Source of the DNA: Brevibacterium sp. CS2
GTDB taxonomy: Bacteria; Actinomycetota; Actinomycetes; Actinomycetales; Brevibacteriaceae
Assembly: GCF_005280295.1 (NCBI RefSeq)
Contig: NZ_CP040020.1
Location: 3,100,001 to 3,164,000 of the forward strand
DNA length: 64,000 nucleotides
Direction of reading: 5' to 3'
The translations under genes and the position numbers were made by a program. Of the stretch, positions 1 to 9,182 are shown piece by piece; position 1 is the first letter of the stretch; each line of letters opens with the position of its first letter. The notes under the pieces were generated by a model, which saw only the letters and a program-made list of their open reading frames with translations, was not told the origin of the DNA and did not search any database.

Positions 1-336
1 GGCGACGAGTCCGCCCTTGCCGGAGTTGCCGCGGAAGATGTCGGCGAAGCGGGAGGACAGGACCGCGGCGAAGCCGTAGTCCTTGAGCGCCCAGACCGCG
101 TGCTCGCGCGAGGAGCCGGTGCCGAAGTCCGCGCCCGCGACGAGCACCGAGCCGTTGCGGTAGGGCTCGTGGTTGAGGACGAAGTCGTCCTGCTTGCGCC
201 AGCGGGCGAACAGGGCGTCCTCGAAGCCGGTGCGGGTGACGCGCTTGAGGTAGACGGCGGGGATGATCTGGTCGGTGTCGACGTTCGAGCGGCGCAACGG
301 CACGCCGACGCCGGTGTGGGAGGTGAATTTCTCCAT
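1..336 (-). CDS. leuD: 3-isopropylmalate dehydratase small subunit, 3' end outside window
   Basis: Small subunit of isopropylmalate isomerase, which converts 2- to 3-isopropylmalate in leucine synthesis together with LeuC. The first 112 residues are visible; the C-terminus lies beyond base 1. The N-terminus reads [14 protein letters not shown], followed by the family motifs [10 protein letters not shown] and [13 protein letters not shown]. The ATG at 336 is preceded by an AAAGGGG-type ribosome binding site. It follows leuC by 30 bases on the same strand, so the two are almost certainly one operon. Identification is secure. Confidence 0.95.
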   Translation of the reverse strand, partial: MEKFTSHTGVGVPLRRSNVDTDQIIPAVYLKRVTRTGFEDALFARWRKQDDFVLNHEPYRNGSVLVAGADFGTGSSREHAVWALKDYGFAAVLSSRFADIFRGNSGKGGLVA

Positions 337-366
337 GGGTGGCCCCTTTCGGATCGTGCGGGTGCG

Positions 367-1770
367 TCAGTCGAGGTCGGCGGGCGAGGACAGGGTGCCG
401 CGCACGGCGGTCGCGGCGGCGACGAGCGGGCTGACGAGGTGCGTGCGTCCGCCCTTGCCCTGGCGGCCCTCGAAGTTGCGGTTCGAGGTCGAGGCGCAGC
501 GCTCCCCCTCCGACAGCTGGTCGGGGTTCATGCCCAGGCACATCGAGCAGCCGGCGAACCGCCACTCGGCGCCGAAGTCCTTGAAGACCTGGTCGAGCCC
601 CTCGGCCTCGGCCTGGAGGCGGACCCGCGCGGAGCCGGGGACGACCATCATCCGGATGTTCGGGTTCTTCTGCCGACCCCGGATCACCTCGGCCGCGCCG
701 CGGAGGTCTTCGATGCGGCTGTTCGTGCACGAGCCGAGGAACACGGTGTCGACCGCGATGTCCCGCAGCGGGGTCCCGGGGGTGAGCCCCATGTAGGCGA
801 GCGCGTTCTGCGCCGCCGACTTCTCGTTCTCGTCGCCGATCGACTCCGGGTCCGGCACCGACCCGCTCAGCGGCAGGCCCTGGCCGGGATTGGTGCCCCA
901 GGTGACGTAGGGCTCGATGTCGGCGGCCTCGAGGACCACCTCGGCGTCGAACTGCGCGTCGTCGTCGGTGCGCAGCGTCTTCCAGTACTCGACGGCGGCG
1001 TCCCAGTCCGCGCCCTGCGGCGCGTGGGGGCGGCCCCGGAGGTAGTCGAAGGTCGTCTGGTCGGGGGCGATCAGGCCGGCGCGGGCACCCGCCTCGATCG
1101 ACATGTTGCAGATCGTCATGCGGGCCTCCATCGAGAGCTTCTCGATGGCCTCGCCGCGGTACTCGAGCACGTAGCCCTGGCCGCCGCCGGTGCCGATCTT
1201 CGCGATGATCGCGAGGATGATGTCCTTCGAGGTCGACCCTTGCGGGAGCTCCCCGTTCACGGTGATCGACATCGTCCTGAAGGGCTTGAGGCTGAGCGTC
1301 TGGGTGGCGAGCACGTGCTCGACCTCGGAGGTGCCGATGCCCATCGCGATCGCACCGAACGCGCCGTGGGTGGAGGTGTGGGAGTCGCCGCACACCACGG
1401 TCATGCCCGGCTGGGTCAGGCCCAGCTGCGGTCCCACGACGTGGACGATGCCCTGCTCGGCGTCGCCGAGCGAGTGGAGCCGGATGCCGAACTCCTCCGC
1501 GTTCTTCCGCAGGGTCTCGATCTGGGTGCGGGAGGTGAGGTCGGCGATCGGCTTGTCGATGTCGACCGTCGGGGTGTTGTGGTCCTCGGTGGCGATCGTG
1601 AGGTCGGGACGCCGCACCGGGCGCCCGGCCAGCCGGAGGCCCTCGAAGGCCTGCGGGCTCGTGACCTCGTGGACGAGGTGCAGATCGATGTAGATGAGAT
1701 CGGGTGCGCCGTCCGCGCCGGCCTTGACCACGTGGTCGCCCCAGACCTTCTCGGCCAGAGTCCTGCCCAT
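367..1770 (-). CDS. leuC: 3-isopropylmalate dehydratase large subunit
   Basis: Aconitase-family large subunit (467 residues, usual length) of the leucine-pathway isomerase. The three cysteines expected to hold the 4Fe-4S cluster are visible: C348 in CTNSR, and C408 and C411 in CSMCLGMN. I chose the ATG at 1770 because AGGAGG lies just upstream and [15 protein letters not shown] is the typical N-terminus; an upstream in-frame ATG at 1833 would extend into the intergenic region. It is first in the leuCD operon and divergent from an IclR-family regulator 93 bases away, the usual actinobacterial arrangement for local control of leuCD. Confidence 0.97.
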   Translation of the reverse strand: MGRTLAEKVWGDHVVKAGADGAPDLIYIDLHLVHEVTSPQAFEGLRLAGRPVRRPDLTIATEDHNTPTVDIDKPIADLTSRTQIETLRKNAEEFGIRLHSLGDAEQGIVHVVGPQLGLTQPGMTVVCGDSHTSTHGAFGAIAMGIGTSEVEHVLATQTLSLKPFRTMSITVNGELPQGSTSKDIILAIIAKIGTGGGQGYVLEYRGEAIEKLSMEARMTICNMSIEAGARAGLIAPDQTTFDYLRGRPHAPQGADWDAAVEYWKTLRTDDDAQFDAEVVLEAADIEPYVTWGTNPGQGLPLSGSVPDPESIGDENEKSAAQNALAYMGLTPGTPLRDIAVDTVFLGSCTNSRIEDLRGAAEVIRGRQKNPNIRMMVVPGSARVRLQAEAEGLDQVFKDFGAEWRFAGCSMCLGMNPDQLSEGERCASTSNRNFEGRQGKGGRTHLVSPLVAAATAVRGTLSSPADLD

Positions 1771-1812
1771 GACTGCCTCCTTCGAATGAGTCCTATGGAT
1801 CCTAGACGCGCG

Positions 1813-1855
1813 TTCTGCATGGCGGACTTGCATCTCGATCTATGAGACGGCAGAA
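1813..1855. promoter_or_regulatory. Candidate divergent operator between leuC and the IclR regulator gene
   Basis: The 93-base divergent spacer contains TTCTGC (1813-1818) and its inverse GCAGAA (1850-1855), 31 bases apart. In other actinobacteria, IclR-type LtbR/NdgR proteins bind the leuCD promoter. The inverted pair is short, so this is only a candidate. Confidence 0.25.
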
Positions 1856-1863
1856 TACTGCGC

Positions 1864-2583
1864 ATGACCACACAGAACGGCAGCGGCGTGGGTGTCATCG
1901 ACAAGACCGCGCTCGTCCTCTCCGCGCTCGAGGCGGGTCCGGCATCCTTGGCCGAGCTCGTCACCCTCACCGGGCTCGCCCGGCCGACCGCCCACCGCCT
2001 CGCGGTGGCCCTCGAGTTCCATCGCTTCGTCGGCCGTGACATGCAGGGCCGGTTCACCCTCGGACCCCGGCTGTCGGAGCTGTCCTCGGCCGCCGGCGAG
2101 GACCGCCTGCTCGCCGCCGCCGGACCGGTGCTCAACCAGCTCCGCGACCGCACCGGGGAGAGCGCCCAGCTGTTCCGCCGCCAGGGCGACCTGCGCCTGT
2201 GCGTCGCCGCCGCCGAGCGCCCGGTCGGTCTGCGCGATTCGGTGCCGATCGGGGCGACGCTGAGCATGCGCGCCGGGTCCGCCGCCCAGGTGCTCCTCGC
2301 ATGGGAGGAGCCGGACCGCCTCCACACCGGGCTGCGCGGGGCGCGGTTCTCCGCGACGATCCTGTCCGGCGTGCGCCGCCGCGGCTGGGCGCAGAGCATT
2401 GCCGAGCGCGAGCGGGGCGTGGCCTCGGTGTCCGCACCCGTGCGCGGGCCGAGCAACCTCGTCGTCGCCGCGGTGTCGATCTCCGGTCCCGTCGATCGCC
2501 TCACCCGCCAGCCCGGCCGGCTACATGCGCAGGCGGTGCTCGAGGCCGCGAAGGCCCTCACCGACGCCCTCAACCGCGCCTGA
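1864..2583 (+). CDS. IclR-family transcriptional regulator (LtbR/NdgR-like)
   Basis: 239-residue regulator with an N-terminal winged helix-turn-helix (about residues 15-75; ELVTLTGLARPTAHRL is the recognition region) and a C-terminal IclR effector-binding domain (about 80-235). IclR proteins adjacent to and divergent from leuCD in actinobacteria (LtbR in Corynebacterium, NdgR in Streptomyces) control branched-chain amino-acid genes. The position here strongly suggests the same role and probably autoregulation. The ATG at 1864 begins MTTQNGSGVGVIDKTALVL. The effector cannot be read from the sequence. Confidence 0.9.
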   Translation: MTTQNGSGVGVIDKTALVLSALEAGPASLAELVTLTGLARPTAHRLAVALEFHRFVGRDMQGRFTLGPRLSELSSAAGEDRLLAAAGPVLNQLRDRTGESAQLFRRQGDLRLCVAAAERPVGLRDSVPIGATLSMRAGSAAQVLLAWEEPDRLHTGLRGARFSATILSGVRRRGWAQSIAERERGVASVSAPVRGPSNLVVAAVSISGPVDRLTRQPGRLHAQAVLEAAKALTDALNRA

Positions 2584-2598
2584 CGAAAGAGCAATTTC

Positions 2599-2634
2599 CG
2601 AAGGTTCCTGAGAGCGGATCCGCACGATTTCGCA
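2599..2634 (+). repeat. 36-bp intergenic repeat, copy A
   Basis: One of three 36-base elements that share the invariant start CGAAGGTTCCTGAGA and the final GCA. It begins 16 bases after the IclR gene stop. Copy B lies inverted 37 bases downstream, and copy C is at 17222-17257. Confidence 0.7.
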
Positions 2635-2671
2635 TGTTCAGCACGGCCTACTGACCGAGTTCTGCTGACCT

Positions 2672-2707
2672 TGCGAAGAATCGCGCATCGGCTCTCAGGA
2701 ACCTTCG
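2672..2707 (-). repeat. 36-bp intergenic repeat, copy B
   Basis: Inverted relative to copy A. Read on the minus strand it starts CGAAGGTTCCTGAGAGCCG and ends TTCGCA. With copy A it can fold into a long stem between the IclR gene and the tRNA terminator. Confidence 0.7.
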
Positions 2708-2730
2708 CATTCTGATGTTTCGGGGATGAC

Positions 2731-2766
2731 GAAGGCCCGGAGGATCTCATGATCCTCCGGGCCTTC
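2731..2766 (-). terminator. Hairpin terminator after tRNA-Glu
   Basis: Perfect 16-bp stem (GAAGGCCCGGAGGATC and its complement) around a TCAT loop, 7 bases beyond the 3' end of tRNA-Glu. There is no clear T-run, as is common in high-GC actinobacteria. Confidence 0.75.
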
Positions 2767-2772
2767 CGTGTG

Positions 2773-2845
2773 TACCCCCGAGCAGGTTCGAACTGCCGTT
2801 TCCGCCTTGAGAGGGCGGCGTCCTAGGCCACTAGACGACGGGGGC
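2773..2845 (-). tRNA. tRNA-Glu (anticodon CUC)
   Basis: The 73-base cloverleaf on the minus strand starts GCCCCCG and ends CGGGGGT plus discriminator A. The anticodon arm is CCGCC-CTCTCAA-GGCGG, giving CUC, and the T-loop is TTCGAAC. No CCA is encoded. It lies 23 bases downstream of tRNA-Gln, probably in the same transcript. Confidence 0.95.
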
Positions 2846-2868
2846 CTGATACTCCGAGTTCGGAGCGC

Positions 2869-2939
2869 TGGGATACCAGGACTCGAACCTAGACTAAGTG
2901 AACCAGAATCACTCGTGCTGCCAATTACACCATATCCCA
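2869..2939 (-). tRNA. tRNA-Gln (anticodon CUG)
   Basis: The 71-base cloverleaf starts TGGGATA and pairs with TATCCCA at its 3' end. The anticodon arm AGTGA-TTCTGGT-TCACT gives CUG, and the T-loop is TTCGAGT. It is paired with tRNA-Glu immediately downstream; gltX is nearby. Confidence 0.95.
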
Positions 2940-3021
2940 CTGCGATTCGACCGCCTTGCGATCTCATCGGCAACGAGAGATTACTCTACACACCTCGGCA
3001 CCCCCGTGCAAAACTGAGAGC

Positions 3022-3750
3022 ATGGATCTCTCACTCGCGAACTCCGCGTACATCGTCACCGGCGGCACCTCCGGATTGGGCCTGGCGACCGCCCAGGCCT
3101 TGATTTCCGAGGGTGCGCGCGTCCTCGTGTCCTCCCGCAACCAGGAGAAGGTCGACGCCGCGGTCGCCGAACTCGGTGACGGAAGTCACGGAATCGCACT
3201 CGACAACGCCTCGCCCGAGGCACCCGCGACCCTGTTCCGCACCGCGGCCGAGGCCTTCCCCGACTCCCCCGTGCGCGGACTCATGATCTCCGTCGGCGGC
3301 CCGAAGAAGGGCCGCTTCTTCGAGACCACGGAGGACGACTGGCGCGCTGCTCTCGATTCGGTGCTGCTCGGCACACTGCGCCTGGCCCGGTATGCCGGGG
3401 AGCACCTCGGGCCCGGGTCCGCGATCGGCATGGTGCTGTCGTCATCGGTGTGGACCCCGGTGCCCGACATCGCGATCTCCAACGGCCTGCGCCCGGGCCT
3501 GGGCATGATGGTCAAGACGCTGTCCGACGAGCTCGGACCGCGCGACATCCGGGTGGTCGGTGTGGCCCCCGGCATCATCCGCACCCCGCGGGTGGGCAGC
3601 GCCGAGGTGCCCACAGACCACATCCCGCTGCGCCGCCTGGGCACGCCCGAGGAGTTCGGCCGGGTCGCCGCGTTCCTCCTCTCCCCCGCCGCCGCCTATG
3701 TCACCGGCAGCGTCATCCCCGTCGACGGCGGGATGATCCGAGCCCTGTGA
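3022..3750 (+). CDS. SDR-family oxidoreductase lacking the canonical YxxxK
   Basis: 242-residue short-chain dehydrogenase/reductase-like protein. The nucleotide-binding motif TGGTSGLG (residues 13-20) and the C-terminal VTGSVIPVDGGMI are typical. After the SSS catalytic-serine region, the usual Tyr-x3-Lys is missing; the segment reads DIAISNGLRPG, as in a divergent SDR subgroup. Activity may therefore differ from classical SDRs, and the substrate cannot be predicted. I chose the ATG at 3022; earlier in-frame codons run back into the tRNA region. It appears to be a single gene, divergent from the tRNAs. Confidence 0.8.
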   Translation: MDLSLANSAYIVTGGTSGLGLATAQALISEGARVLVSSRNQEKVDAAVAELGDGSHGIALDNASPEAPATLFRTAAEAFPDSPVRGLMISVGGPKKGRFFETTEDDWRAALDSVLLGTLRLARYAGEHLGPGSAIGMVLSSSVWTPVPDIAISNGLRPGLGMMVKTLSDELGPRDIRVVGVAPGIIRTPRVGSAEVPTDHIPLRRLGTPEEFGRVAAFLLSPAAAYVTGSVIPVDGGMIRAL

Positions 3751-3862
3751 CGGTCGCGGCCCGCTGAGCGGCACGGGAGGTGGATGACCGCGCCCGTGGA
3801 CGCCGACGGCGCGGCCGGGGCGCCCCCGACCGCGCCGTGCGCAGCTCCTCAGCTCGGTCGAC

Positions 3863-5239
3863 TCACTCCTCGCCGACCCAGTAGAGGCGCTTGTTGACGA
3901 ACTCGTCCATGCCCACGGGCCCGAGCTCACGGCCGAACCCGGAGCGCTTGACCCCGCCGAAGGGCACGTTGGCGCCCTCGGCCGCGGTCGTGTTGACCTT
4001 GGCCATACCGACCTCGAGGCCGGCGCCGACCTTCTTGGCCCGCTCGGGATCACGGCTGAACACGGTGCCGCCGAGCCCGAACTGCGAGTCGTTCGCGAGC
4101 TCGAGCGCCTCCTCGTCGCTCGTCACCTTGTAGACCGTGGCGACGGGGCCGAACAACTCCTCGTAGTACACGTCCGAGCCGCGCGGGATGTCGGTGACGA
4201 CGGCCGGGGAGACGTAGGCGCCGGAGTCCGACAGCTCGCCGCCCACGCGGATCTGCGCGCCGGAGTCCTTGGCCCGGGACAGCTGCTCGGCGAGGCGCTC
4301 AGCGGCCCCGCGGGACGACAGCGGCTGGTAGACCGTGGCGTCCTCGGCGGTGAAATCGCCCGGGCTCGCGGCCTGCGCGAGCTTCTCGAGCTCGGCGACG
4401 AACTCGTCGTAGATGTCGTCCATGACGATCAGCCGCTTGTTGGAGTCGCAGGCCTGACCGGTGTTGTACATCCGCAGACCCCACGCGGTCTCCGCGGCGG
4501 CCTTGACGTCGTCGGTGTCGAGCACGATGTACGGGTCGGAGCCGCCGAGCTCGAGCACGGCCTTCTTGAGGTGCTGGCCCGCGAGCGCACCGACGACCGC
4601 GCCTGCCCGCTCGGACCCGGTGAGCGACACTCCGGCCACCCTCCGGTCGCCGATGAGCGCGGCGATCTGGTCGTGGCTGGCGTAGATGTTCGTGTACACA
4701 CCGGCAGGCACCCCGGCGTCGTCCATGATCTGCTGGATCGCAGCCGCCGACCGCGGGCAGATCTCCGCGTGCTTGAGGAGGATGGCGTTGCCGAGCATGA
4801 GGTTCGGTGCGGCGAAGCGCGCCACCTGGTAGTACGGGAAGTTCCACGGCATGATGCCGAGCAGCACGCCCACGGGCAACCGCTCGAGCACCGCGGAGGC
4901 GCCGTCGACGTCGAGGGTGGTCTCCTGGGAGAACTTCTCCCCGTTGTCGGCGAAGTACTGGAAGATCTCGTTGCAGTACTCGGCCTCCTCGACGCCCTCG
5001 GTGAGGCGCTTGCCCATCTCCTCGCCGATGATCCGGCCGAGCTCGTCCTTGCGCTCGTCGAACAGTGCGGCGACCTTGCTGACGATCTGAGCGCGCTCGG
5101 CGATCGGGCGCTGCGCCCATTCCCGCTGTGCGGCGTCTGCGGCGCTCAGCACGTCCTCGAGCTGGGCGTCGGTGGCGGTGTCGAAGGTCTCGACGACATC
5201 GCCGGTGGCGGGATTCTCCACGCGGTATCCGGTGCTCAT
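3863..5239 (-). CDS. NAD(P)-dependent aldehyde dehydrogenase, succinate-semialdehyde-dehydrogenase-like
   Basis: 458-residue aldehyde dehydrogenase. The general base E230 (LELGG) and the nucleophile C264 (NTGQACDSNKR) have the family spacing. GIMPWNFPYYQ and VSLTGSERAG form the cofactor-binding region. The length and the MSTGYRVENPATGDVVETF N-terminus resemble NADP-dependent succinate-semialdehyde dehydrogenases, but the substrate is not proven. The start at 5239 is preceded by GGGGAGAATGG; longer in-frame extensions look non-coding. It is convergent with the SDR gene 112 bases away; no GABA genes are adjacent. Confidence 0.88.
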   Translation of the reverse strand: MSTGYRVENPATGDVVETFDTATDAQLEDVLSAADAAQREWAQRPIAERAQIVSKVAALFDERKDELGRIIGEEMGKRLTEGVEEAEYCNEIFQYFADNGEKFSQETTLDVDGASAVLERLPVGVLLGIMPWNFPYYQVARFAAPNLMLGNAILLKHAEICPRSAAAIQQIMDDAGVPAGVYTNIYASHDQIAALIGDRRVAGVSLTGSERAGAVVGALAGQHLKKAVLELGGSDPYIVLDTDDVKAAAETAWGLRMYNTGQACDSNKRLIVMDDIYDEFVAELEKLAQAASPGDFTAEDATVYQPLSSRGAAERLAEQLSRAKDSGAQIRVGGELSDSGAYVSPAVVTDIPRGSDVYYEELFGPVATVYKVTSDEEALELANDSQFGLGGTVFSRDPERAKKVGAGLEVGMAKVNTTAAEGANVPFGGVKRSGFGRELGPVGMDEFVNKRLYWVGEE

Positions 5240-5405
5240 TCCATTCTCCCCTTCATTGGGGAGACTCCCGACTCCGGGAGCTCCCCGATCGGTGTCCGCG
5301 GCGGAGCCTCCGCCGCGTGCAGTGGTTCTGCTCCCACCGTACGACGCGGGACTGAACGGCGCATGTGCTCGGCGTGACAATCTCATCCCCACCGCGCACG
5401 GCGTC

Positions 5406-6752
5406 TCACACCTCGTCGCGGACCATCCGGATGAGCCGGTCGAGCACCGCCGGGCCCGAGGCGCGCAGCCCGTTGTGCTCGTACTCGTTCGTCACCCAGG
5501 TGCGCAGCCCGGGCACGAGCTCTGCGGTGGCGAGCGAGAGCTCGCGCGGCACGTAGGCGTCGTCGAAGTAGACGGCGGCCGCCGCCGGGACCGAGGTGCG
5601 GGCGAGTGCGGCCGGGTCCCACAGCTCCGGCCAGTCCCGGGCGGCGAGTGCGTGCGCGGTGGACTCCCACGCCTGCAGCAGCCCGGTGGTGAAGTGCTCC
5701 GGCAGGATGTGCTCCCCGGAGAGCAGGGTGGGCTCCGCGGCGGCTGATGCGGGCATCGTCCGGGCCGCTGCCCAGTCGGTGCGATGGCCGCTGGCCCAGC
5801 AGCTCTCGTGGAGCACGGCGTAGAGGGGATTGCGAGCGCCGAACGGGAGCGCGGCGAGCAGGTCGGCGCGGAAGGCTGCGGTGTCGATGTCGTGGTCGAG
5901 GAGCGCGAGAAGCCGCTCGACCCCGCCCGAGGCGCCGAGCAGGTGCCCGAGCGAGCGCACGTGGGCAGGCCCGGCGAGCGTGCCGTCCGGCAGGCTGATG
6001 CCGGCGCCTGCGGCGCGGGCGGCGAGTGCCGCGAGTCGTTCGCCGGCGTGCGGGTAGCGCTGGGTGAAGGCCTGGGATCTCGCGCTCATGGTCGCCCAGG
6101 TCCGGGCATAGACGTCCGCCGGTGCGGGCTGCGGTGCGCCCGGGGCGCCGACGGCGGGCAGTCCGCCGGTGAAGAACGCCTCGGCGACGCCGTCCGGGTG
6201 GGCGGACAGGTAGTGCAGCGTGCAGAACCCGCCGAAGGACTGGCCGAGCACGCTCCACTGCTGGGTTCCGAGCGCACGGCGCAGGATCTCCGCATCCTCG
6301 ACGATCGCATCGGCCCGGTAGTGGGCGAGGTGGTCGGCGAGCGCCTCGGCCGCGCGGTCGGTCTGCGGCGGCGCGGCGAGCTCCGCGGGCACGCCGGTGA
6401 CCCGCCCGTCGACGATCCCGACCGGGGTCGAGCGCCCGGTGCCGCGCTGGTCGAGGAGGACGACGCGGTAGTCCTCGAGTGCACGCGGCAGCCAGGCCGG
6501 GTCGGTGCGGGTGGGACGGAACGCCTCGGCCCCGGGACCGCCCTGGAGGTAGAGGAGATAGGGCTTCTGCGCCCCGGGCTCGGCGGAGCCGGGCCGGCCG
6601 ACAACCCGGGCGAAAACCTCGAGCGTGCCCGGGGTGGAACCGGCGTGGTCGAGGGGCACACTGACCGTGTGCTCCTCGAGCTCGAGGCCCGGCAGCCGCG
6701 CGGTGCGGATCCGATGCCCGTCCGGCGCGCCGCCGCCTGCCGCCTGGGTCAC
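5406..6752 (-). CDS. pip: Proline iminopeptidase (S33-family alpha/beta hydrolase)
   Basis: 448-residue alpha/beta hydrolase. The nucleophile is S172 in [16 protein letters not shown] (oxyanion region) and [12 protein letters not shown] are hallmarks of peptidase family S33 prolyl aminopeptidases, which release N-terminal proline from peptides. The start overlaps the gltX stop by 4 bases (ATGA), so it is translationally coupled to gltX. Function within S33 is likely but not certain; some relatives are general esterases or tripeptidyl peptidases. Confidence 0.85.
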   Translation of the reverse strand: MTQAAGGGAPDGHRIRTARLPGLELEEHTVSVPLDHAGSTPGTLEVFARVVGRPGSAEPGAQKPYLLYLQGGPGAEAFRPTRTDPAWLPRALEDYRVVLLDQRGTGRSTPVGIVDGRVTGVPAELAAPPQTDRAAEALADHLAHYRADAIVEDAEILRRALGTQQWSVLGQSFGGFCTLHYLSAHPDGVAEAFFTGGLPAVGAPGAPQPAPADVYARTWATMSARSQAFTQRYPHAGERLAALAARAAGAGISLPDGTLAGPAHVRSLGHLLGASGGVERLLALLDHDIDTAAFRADLLAALPFGARNPLYAVLHESCWASGHRTDWAAARTMPASAAAEPTLLSGEHILPEHFTTGLLQAWESTAHALAARDWPELWDPAALARTSVPAAAAVYFDDAYVPRELSLATAELVPGLRTWVTNEYEHNGLRASGPAVLDRLIRMVRDEV

Positions 6753-8221
6753 TGCGCGAGGTGCGCGGCGAGCGCCCGCAGGCGGGTGAGCGAGGAGTCC
6801 TTGCCGAGGATCTCCATCGACTCGAACAGCGGCGGGGACACGCGGCGACCGGACACGGCGACGCGCAGCGGCCCGAACGCCAGCCGGGGCTTGATCCCGA
6901 GCTCGTCGACGAGCTTCGCGGTGAGCGCGTCCTGGATCGCCGCGGTCGTCCAGTCGTCGAGCGGCTCGAGCACCTCGAGGGACGCGGCGAGCACCTGCGG
7001 CGCGGTGTCCTTGAGCGTTTTGAGCCCGTCCTCGGTGAGTTCGAGCTCGGCGTCGGACACGAAGAGGAACCGCAGCAGGTCCGGGGCCTCGCCGAGCAGA
7101 TTCATGCGGGTCTGGACGAGCGGGGCCGCGGCGGCGAGGATCTCGCGTTCGCGTGCGTCCGGCTCGCCGGAGAGCACGCCGGCGTCCTGCAGGTAGGGGA
7201 TGAGGCGCGCGGTGAAGTCGGCCTCGTCGAGGAGCCGGATGTGGTCGGCGTTGATCGCGGTGGCCTTCTTGACGTCGAAGCGCGCGGGGTTCGGGTTGAC
7301 GTCGTGGATGTCGAAGGCGGAGACGAACTCCTCGACGGAGAACACGTCGCGGTCCGGGCCGATCGACCAGCCGAGCAGCGCGAGGTAGTTGATGAGCCCC
7401 TCGCGGATGAATCCGTTGTCGCGGTGGAGGAAGAGGTTCGACTCCGGGTCGCGCTTCGACAGCTTCTTGTTGCCCTGGCCCATGACGTAGGGCAGGTGGC
7501 CGTACTCAGGCGTCTGCTCCGCGATGCCGATCGCCTTGAGCGCCTCGAACAGGACGAGCTGGCGCGGGGTGGAGGACAGGAGGTCCTCGCCGCGGAGCAC
7601 GTGGGTGATGCCCATGAGGGCGTCGTCCACGGGGTTGACGAGGGTGTAGAGCGGCTGCCCGTTGGCGCGCACGACGACGAAGTCCGGCACGGTGCCGGCC
7701 TTGAAGGTGATCTCCCCGCGCACGAGGTCGGTCCAGGTGATGTCCTCGTCCGGCATCCGCACGCGGAGCACCGGCTCGCGGCCCTCGGCACGGAAGGCGG
7801 CCTTCTGCTCCTCGGTGAGGTCGCGGTCGAAGCCGTCGTACCCGAGCTTGGAGTCGCGCCCGGCGGCCCGATGGCGCGCCTCGACCTCCTCGTTCGTGGA
7901 GAAGGACTCGTAGAGGTGACCGCCGGCGGTGAGCTTCTCGATGACGTCTGCGTAGATGTCACCGCGCTGCGACTGCCGGTAGGGGCCGTGCGGCCCGCCG
8001 ACGTCGATGCCCTCGTCCCAGTCGAGGCCGAGCCAGCGCATCGCCTCGAGAACCTGGCCGAAGCTCTCCTCGGAATCGCGGGCGGCGTCGGTGTCCTCGA
8101 TGCGGAACACGAAGGTGCCGCCGGTGTGCCGGGCGTAGGCCCAGTTGAACAGGGCGGTGCGCACCATCCCGACGTGCGGGGTGCCGGTGGGCGATGGGCA
8201 GAAGCGGACTCTGACGCTCAA
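6749..8221 (-). CDS. gltX: Glutamyl-tRNA synthetase
   Basis: Class I aminoacyl-tRNA synthetase of 490 residues that charges tRNA-Glu, and probably tRNA-Gln for later transamidation. The HIGH-type motif is [10 protein letters not shown] near the N-terminus and the KMSKS-type motif is KLSKR. I placed the start at TTG 8221 ([13 protein letters not shown]) because AAAGGA precedes it; the ATG at 8266 would add an untypical extension. tRNA-Glu and tRNA-Gln lie about 5 kb away. It is followed by the overlapping iminopeptidase gene. Confidence 0.96.
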   Translation of the reverse strand: MSVRVRFCPSPTGTPHVGMVRTALFNWAYARHTGGTFVFRIEDTDAARDSEESFGQVLEAMRWLGLDWDEGIDVGGPHGPYRQSQRGDIYADVIEKLTAGGHLYESFSTNEEVEARHRAAGRDSKLGYDGFDRDLTEEQKAAFRAEGREPVLRVRMPDEDITWTDLVRGEITFKAGTVPDFVVVRANGQPLYTLVNPVDDALMGITHVLRGEDLLSSTPRQLVLFEALKAIGIAEQTPEYGHLPYVMGQGNKKLSKRDPESNLFLHRDNGFIREGLINYLALLGWSIGPDRDVFSVEEFVSAFDIHDVNPNPARFDVKKATAINADHIRLLDEADFTARLIPYLQDAGVLSGEPDAREREILAAAAPLVQTRMNLLGEAPDLLRFLFVSDAELELTEDGLKTLKDTAPQVLAASLEVLEPLDDWTTAAIQDALTAKLVDELGIKPRLAFGPLRVAVSGRRVSPPLFESMEILGKDSSLTRLRALAAHLAQ

Positions 8222-8300
8222 TGGGGTTCCTTTTCGATCGACAGGTGCGGTGGGGGCGGCGCGCACCGGGTGGGTGCGGGTGCCGGGCGGGGCGCCGGGT

Positions 8301-9110
8301 TCAGGCGTCCATGACGGGGTTGGAGAGCAGGCCGAGGCCGTCGATCGCGATGTCGACGCGGTTGCCGGCGACGATCTCCCCGACGCCGGCAGGTGTGCCG
8401 GTGAGGATGACGTCGCCGGGCAGCAGGGTGATCGTCTCGCTCAGGTGCTCGATGAGGGTGGGGATGTCGAAGATGTAGTCGTTCGTGTTCCCGTCCTGTT
8501 TGAGCTCGCCGTCGACCCAGGAGCGGATGCGCACGCCTTCGGGGTCCATGTCGGTCTCGATCCACGGACCGAGCGGCGCGGAGGTGTCGAAGCCCTTGGC
8601 CCTGGACCACTGCTTGTCCGTCTTCTGGATGTCACGCAGGGTGACGTCGTTGCCGGCGGTGTAGCCGAGCACGTGGTCGTAGGCCTTCTCCGCCGGGACC
8701 CGCTTGGCGACACGGGAGATCACCACGGCGAGCTCGGCCTCGTAGGACACGTGCTCGCTGATCGCCGGCAGCCGGATCGGGTCGCCGGGGCCCGCCACGG
8801 CGGTGTTCGGCTTGAAGAAGGTCAGCGGCGACACCGGCACCTCGTTGCCGAGCTCCTTGGCGTGGTCGGCGAAGTTGCGGCCCACGCCGATGACCTTGGA
8901 GCGCGGGATGATCGGGGCGAGCAGCCGGACGTCGTCGTAGGCCAGCCGGGTGCCGGTCGACTGGGCGGGGCTGAAGAAGGGGTCCGAGTCGAGGACCGCG
9001 ATCTGCAGGCCCGAGGTGTCGAGCGTTCCGTCGGAGTCGACCTCGGGCAGGTCGCCCTCGACGACTCCGTAGGCGGGTGCGTCCTCATGGATGAATCGTG
9101 CGATGCGCAT
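8301..9110 (-). CDS. Fumarylacetoacetate hydrolase family protein
   Basis: 269-residue FAH-fold protein. Metal-binding and active-site segments are visible: [29 protein letters not shown], and [14 protein letters not shown] followed by [12 protein letters not shown]. Relatives include acylpyruvases, oxaloacetate decarboxylases and 2-hydroxyhepta-diene-dioate isomerases, and the sequence does not choose between them. It lies 79 bases upstream of gltX on the same strand, as in many actinobacteria, and may lead the transcript. A TAGACT hexamer lies 6 bases before the ATG, with no ribosome binding site, suggesting leaderless translation. Confidence 0.9.
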   Translation of the reverse strand: MRIARFIHEDAPAYGVVEGDLPEVDSDGTLDTSGLQIAVLDSDPFFSPAQSTGTRLAYDDVRLLAPIIPRSKVIGVGRNFADHAKELGNEVPVSPLTFFKPNTAVAGPGDPIRLPAISEHVSYEAELAVVISRVAKRVPAEKAYDHVLGYTAGNDVTLRDIQKTDKQWSRAKGFDTSAPLGPWIETDMDPEGVRIRSWVDGELKQDGNTNDYIFDIPTLIEHLSETITLLPGDVILTGTPAGVGEIVAGNRVDIAIDGLGLLSNPVMDA

Positions 9111-9116
9111 GGGGTC

Positions 9117-9122
9117 AGTCTA
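9117..9122 (-). promoter_or_regulatory. Putative -10 hexamer of the FAH-gltX transcript (leaderless)
   Basis: TAGACT lies 6 bases upstream of the ATG at 9110. The implied transcription start falls at the start codon. The same arrangement occurs before leuB and before the CitE-like gene. Confidence 0.5.
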
Positions 9123-9182
9123 CGCAGGGGGACGGACACGGGGCGGATCGGCCGTGTCCGCGGTGGGTGCGAGGATGGTTCC

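Noticed and set aside
100-1845. Plus-strand open frame of about 580 codons over leuD-leuC
   Set aside because: Shadow of leuC and leuD, which carry the iron-sulfur cysteines and the operon layout.
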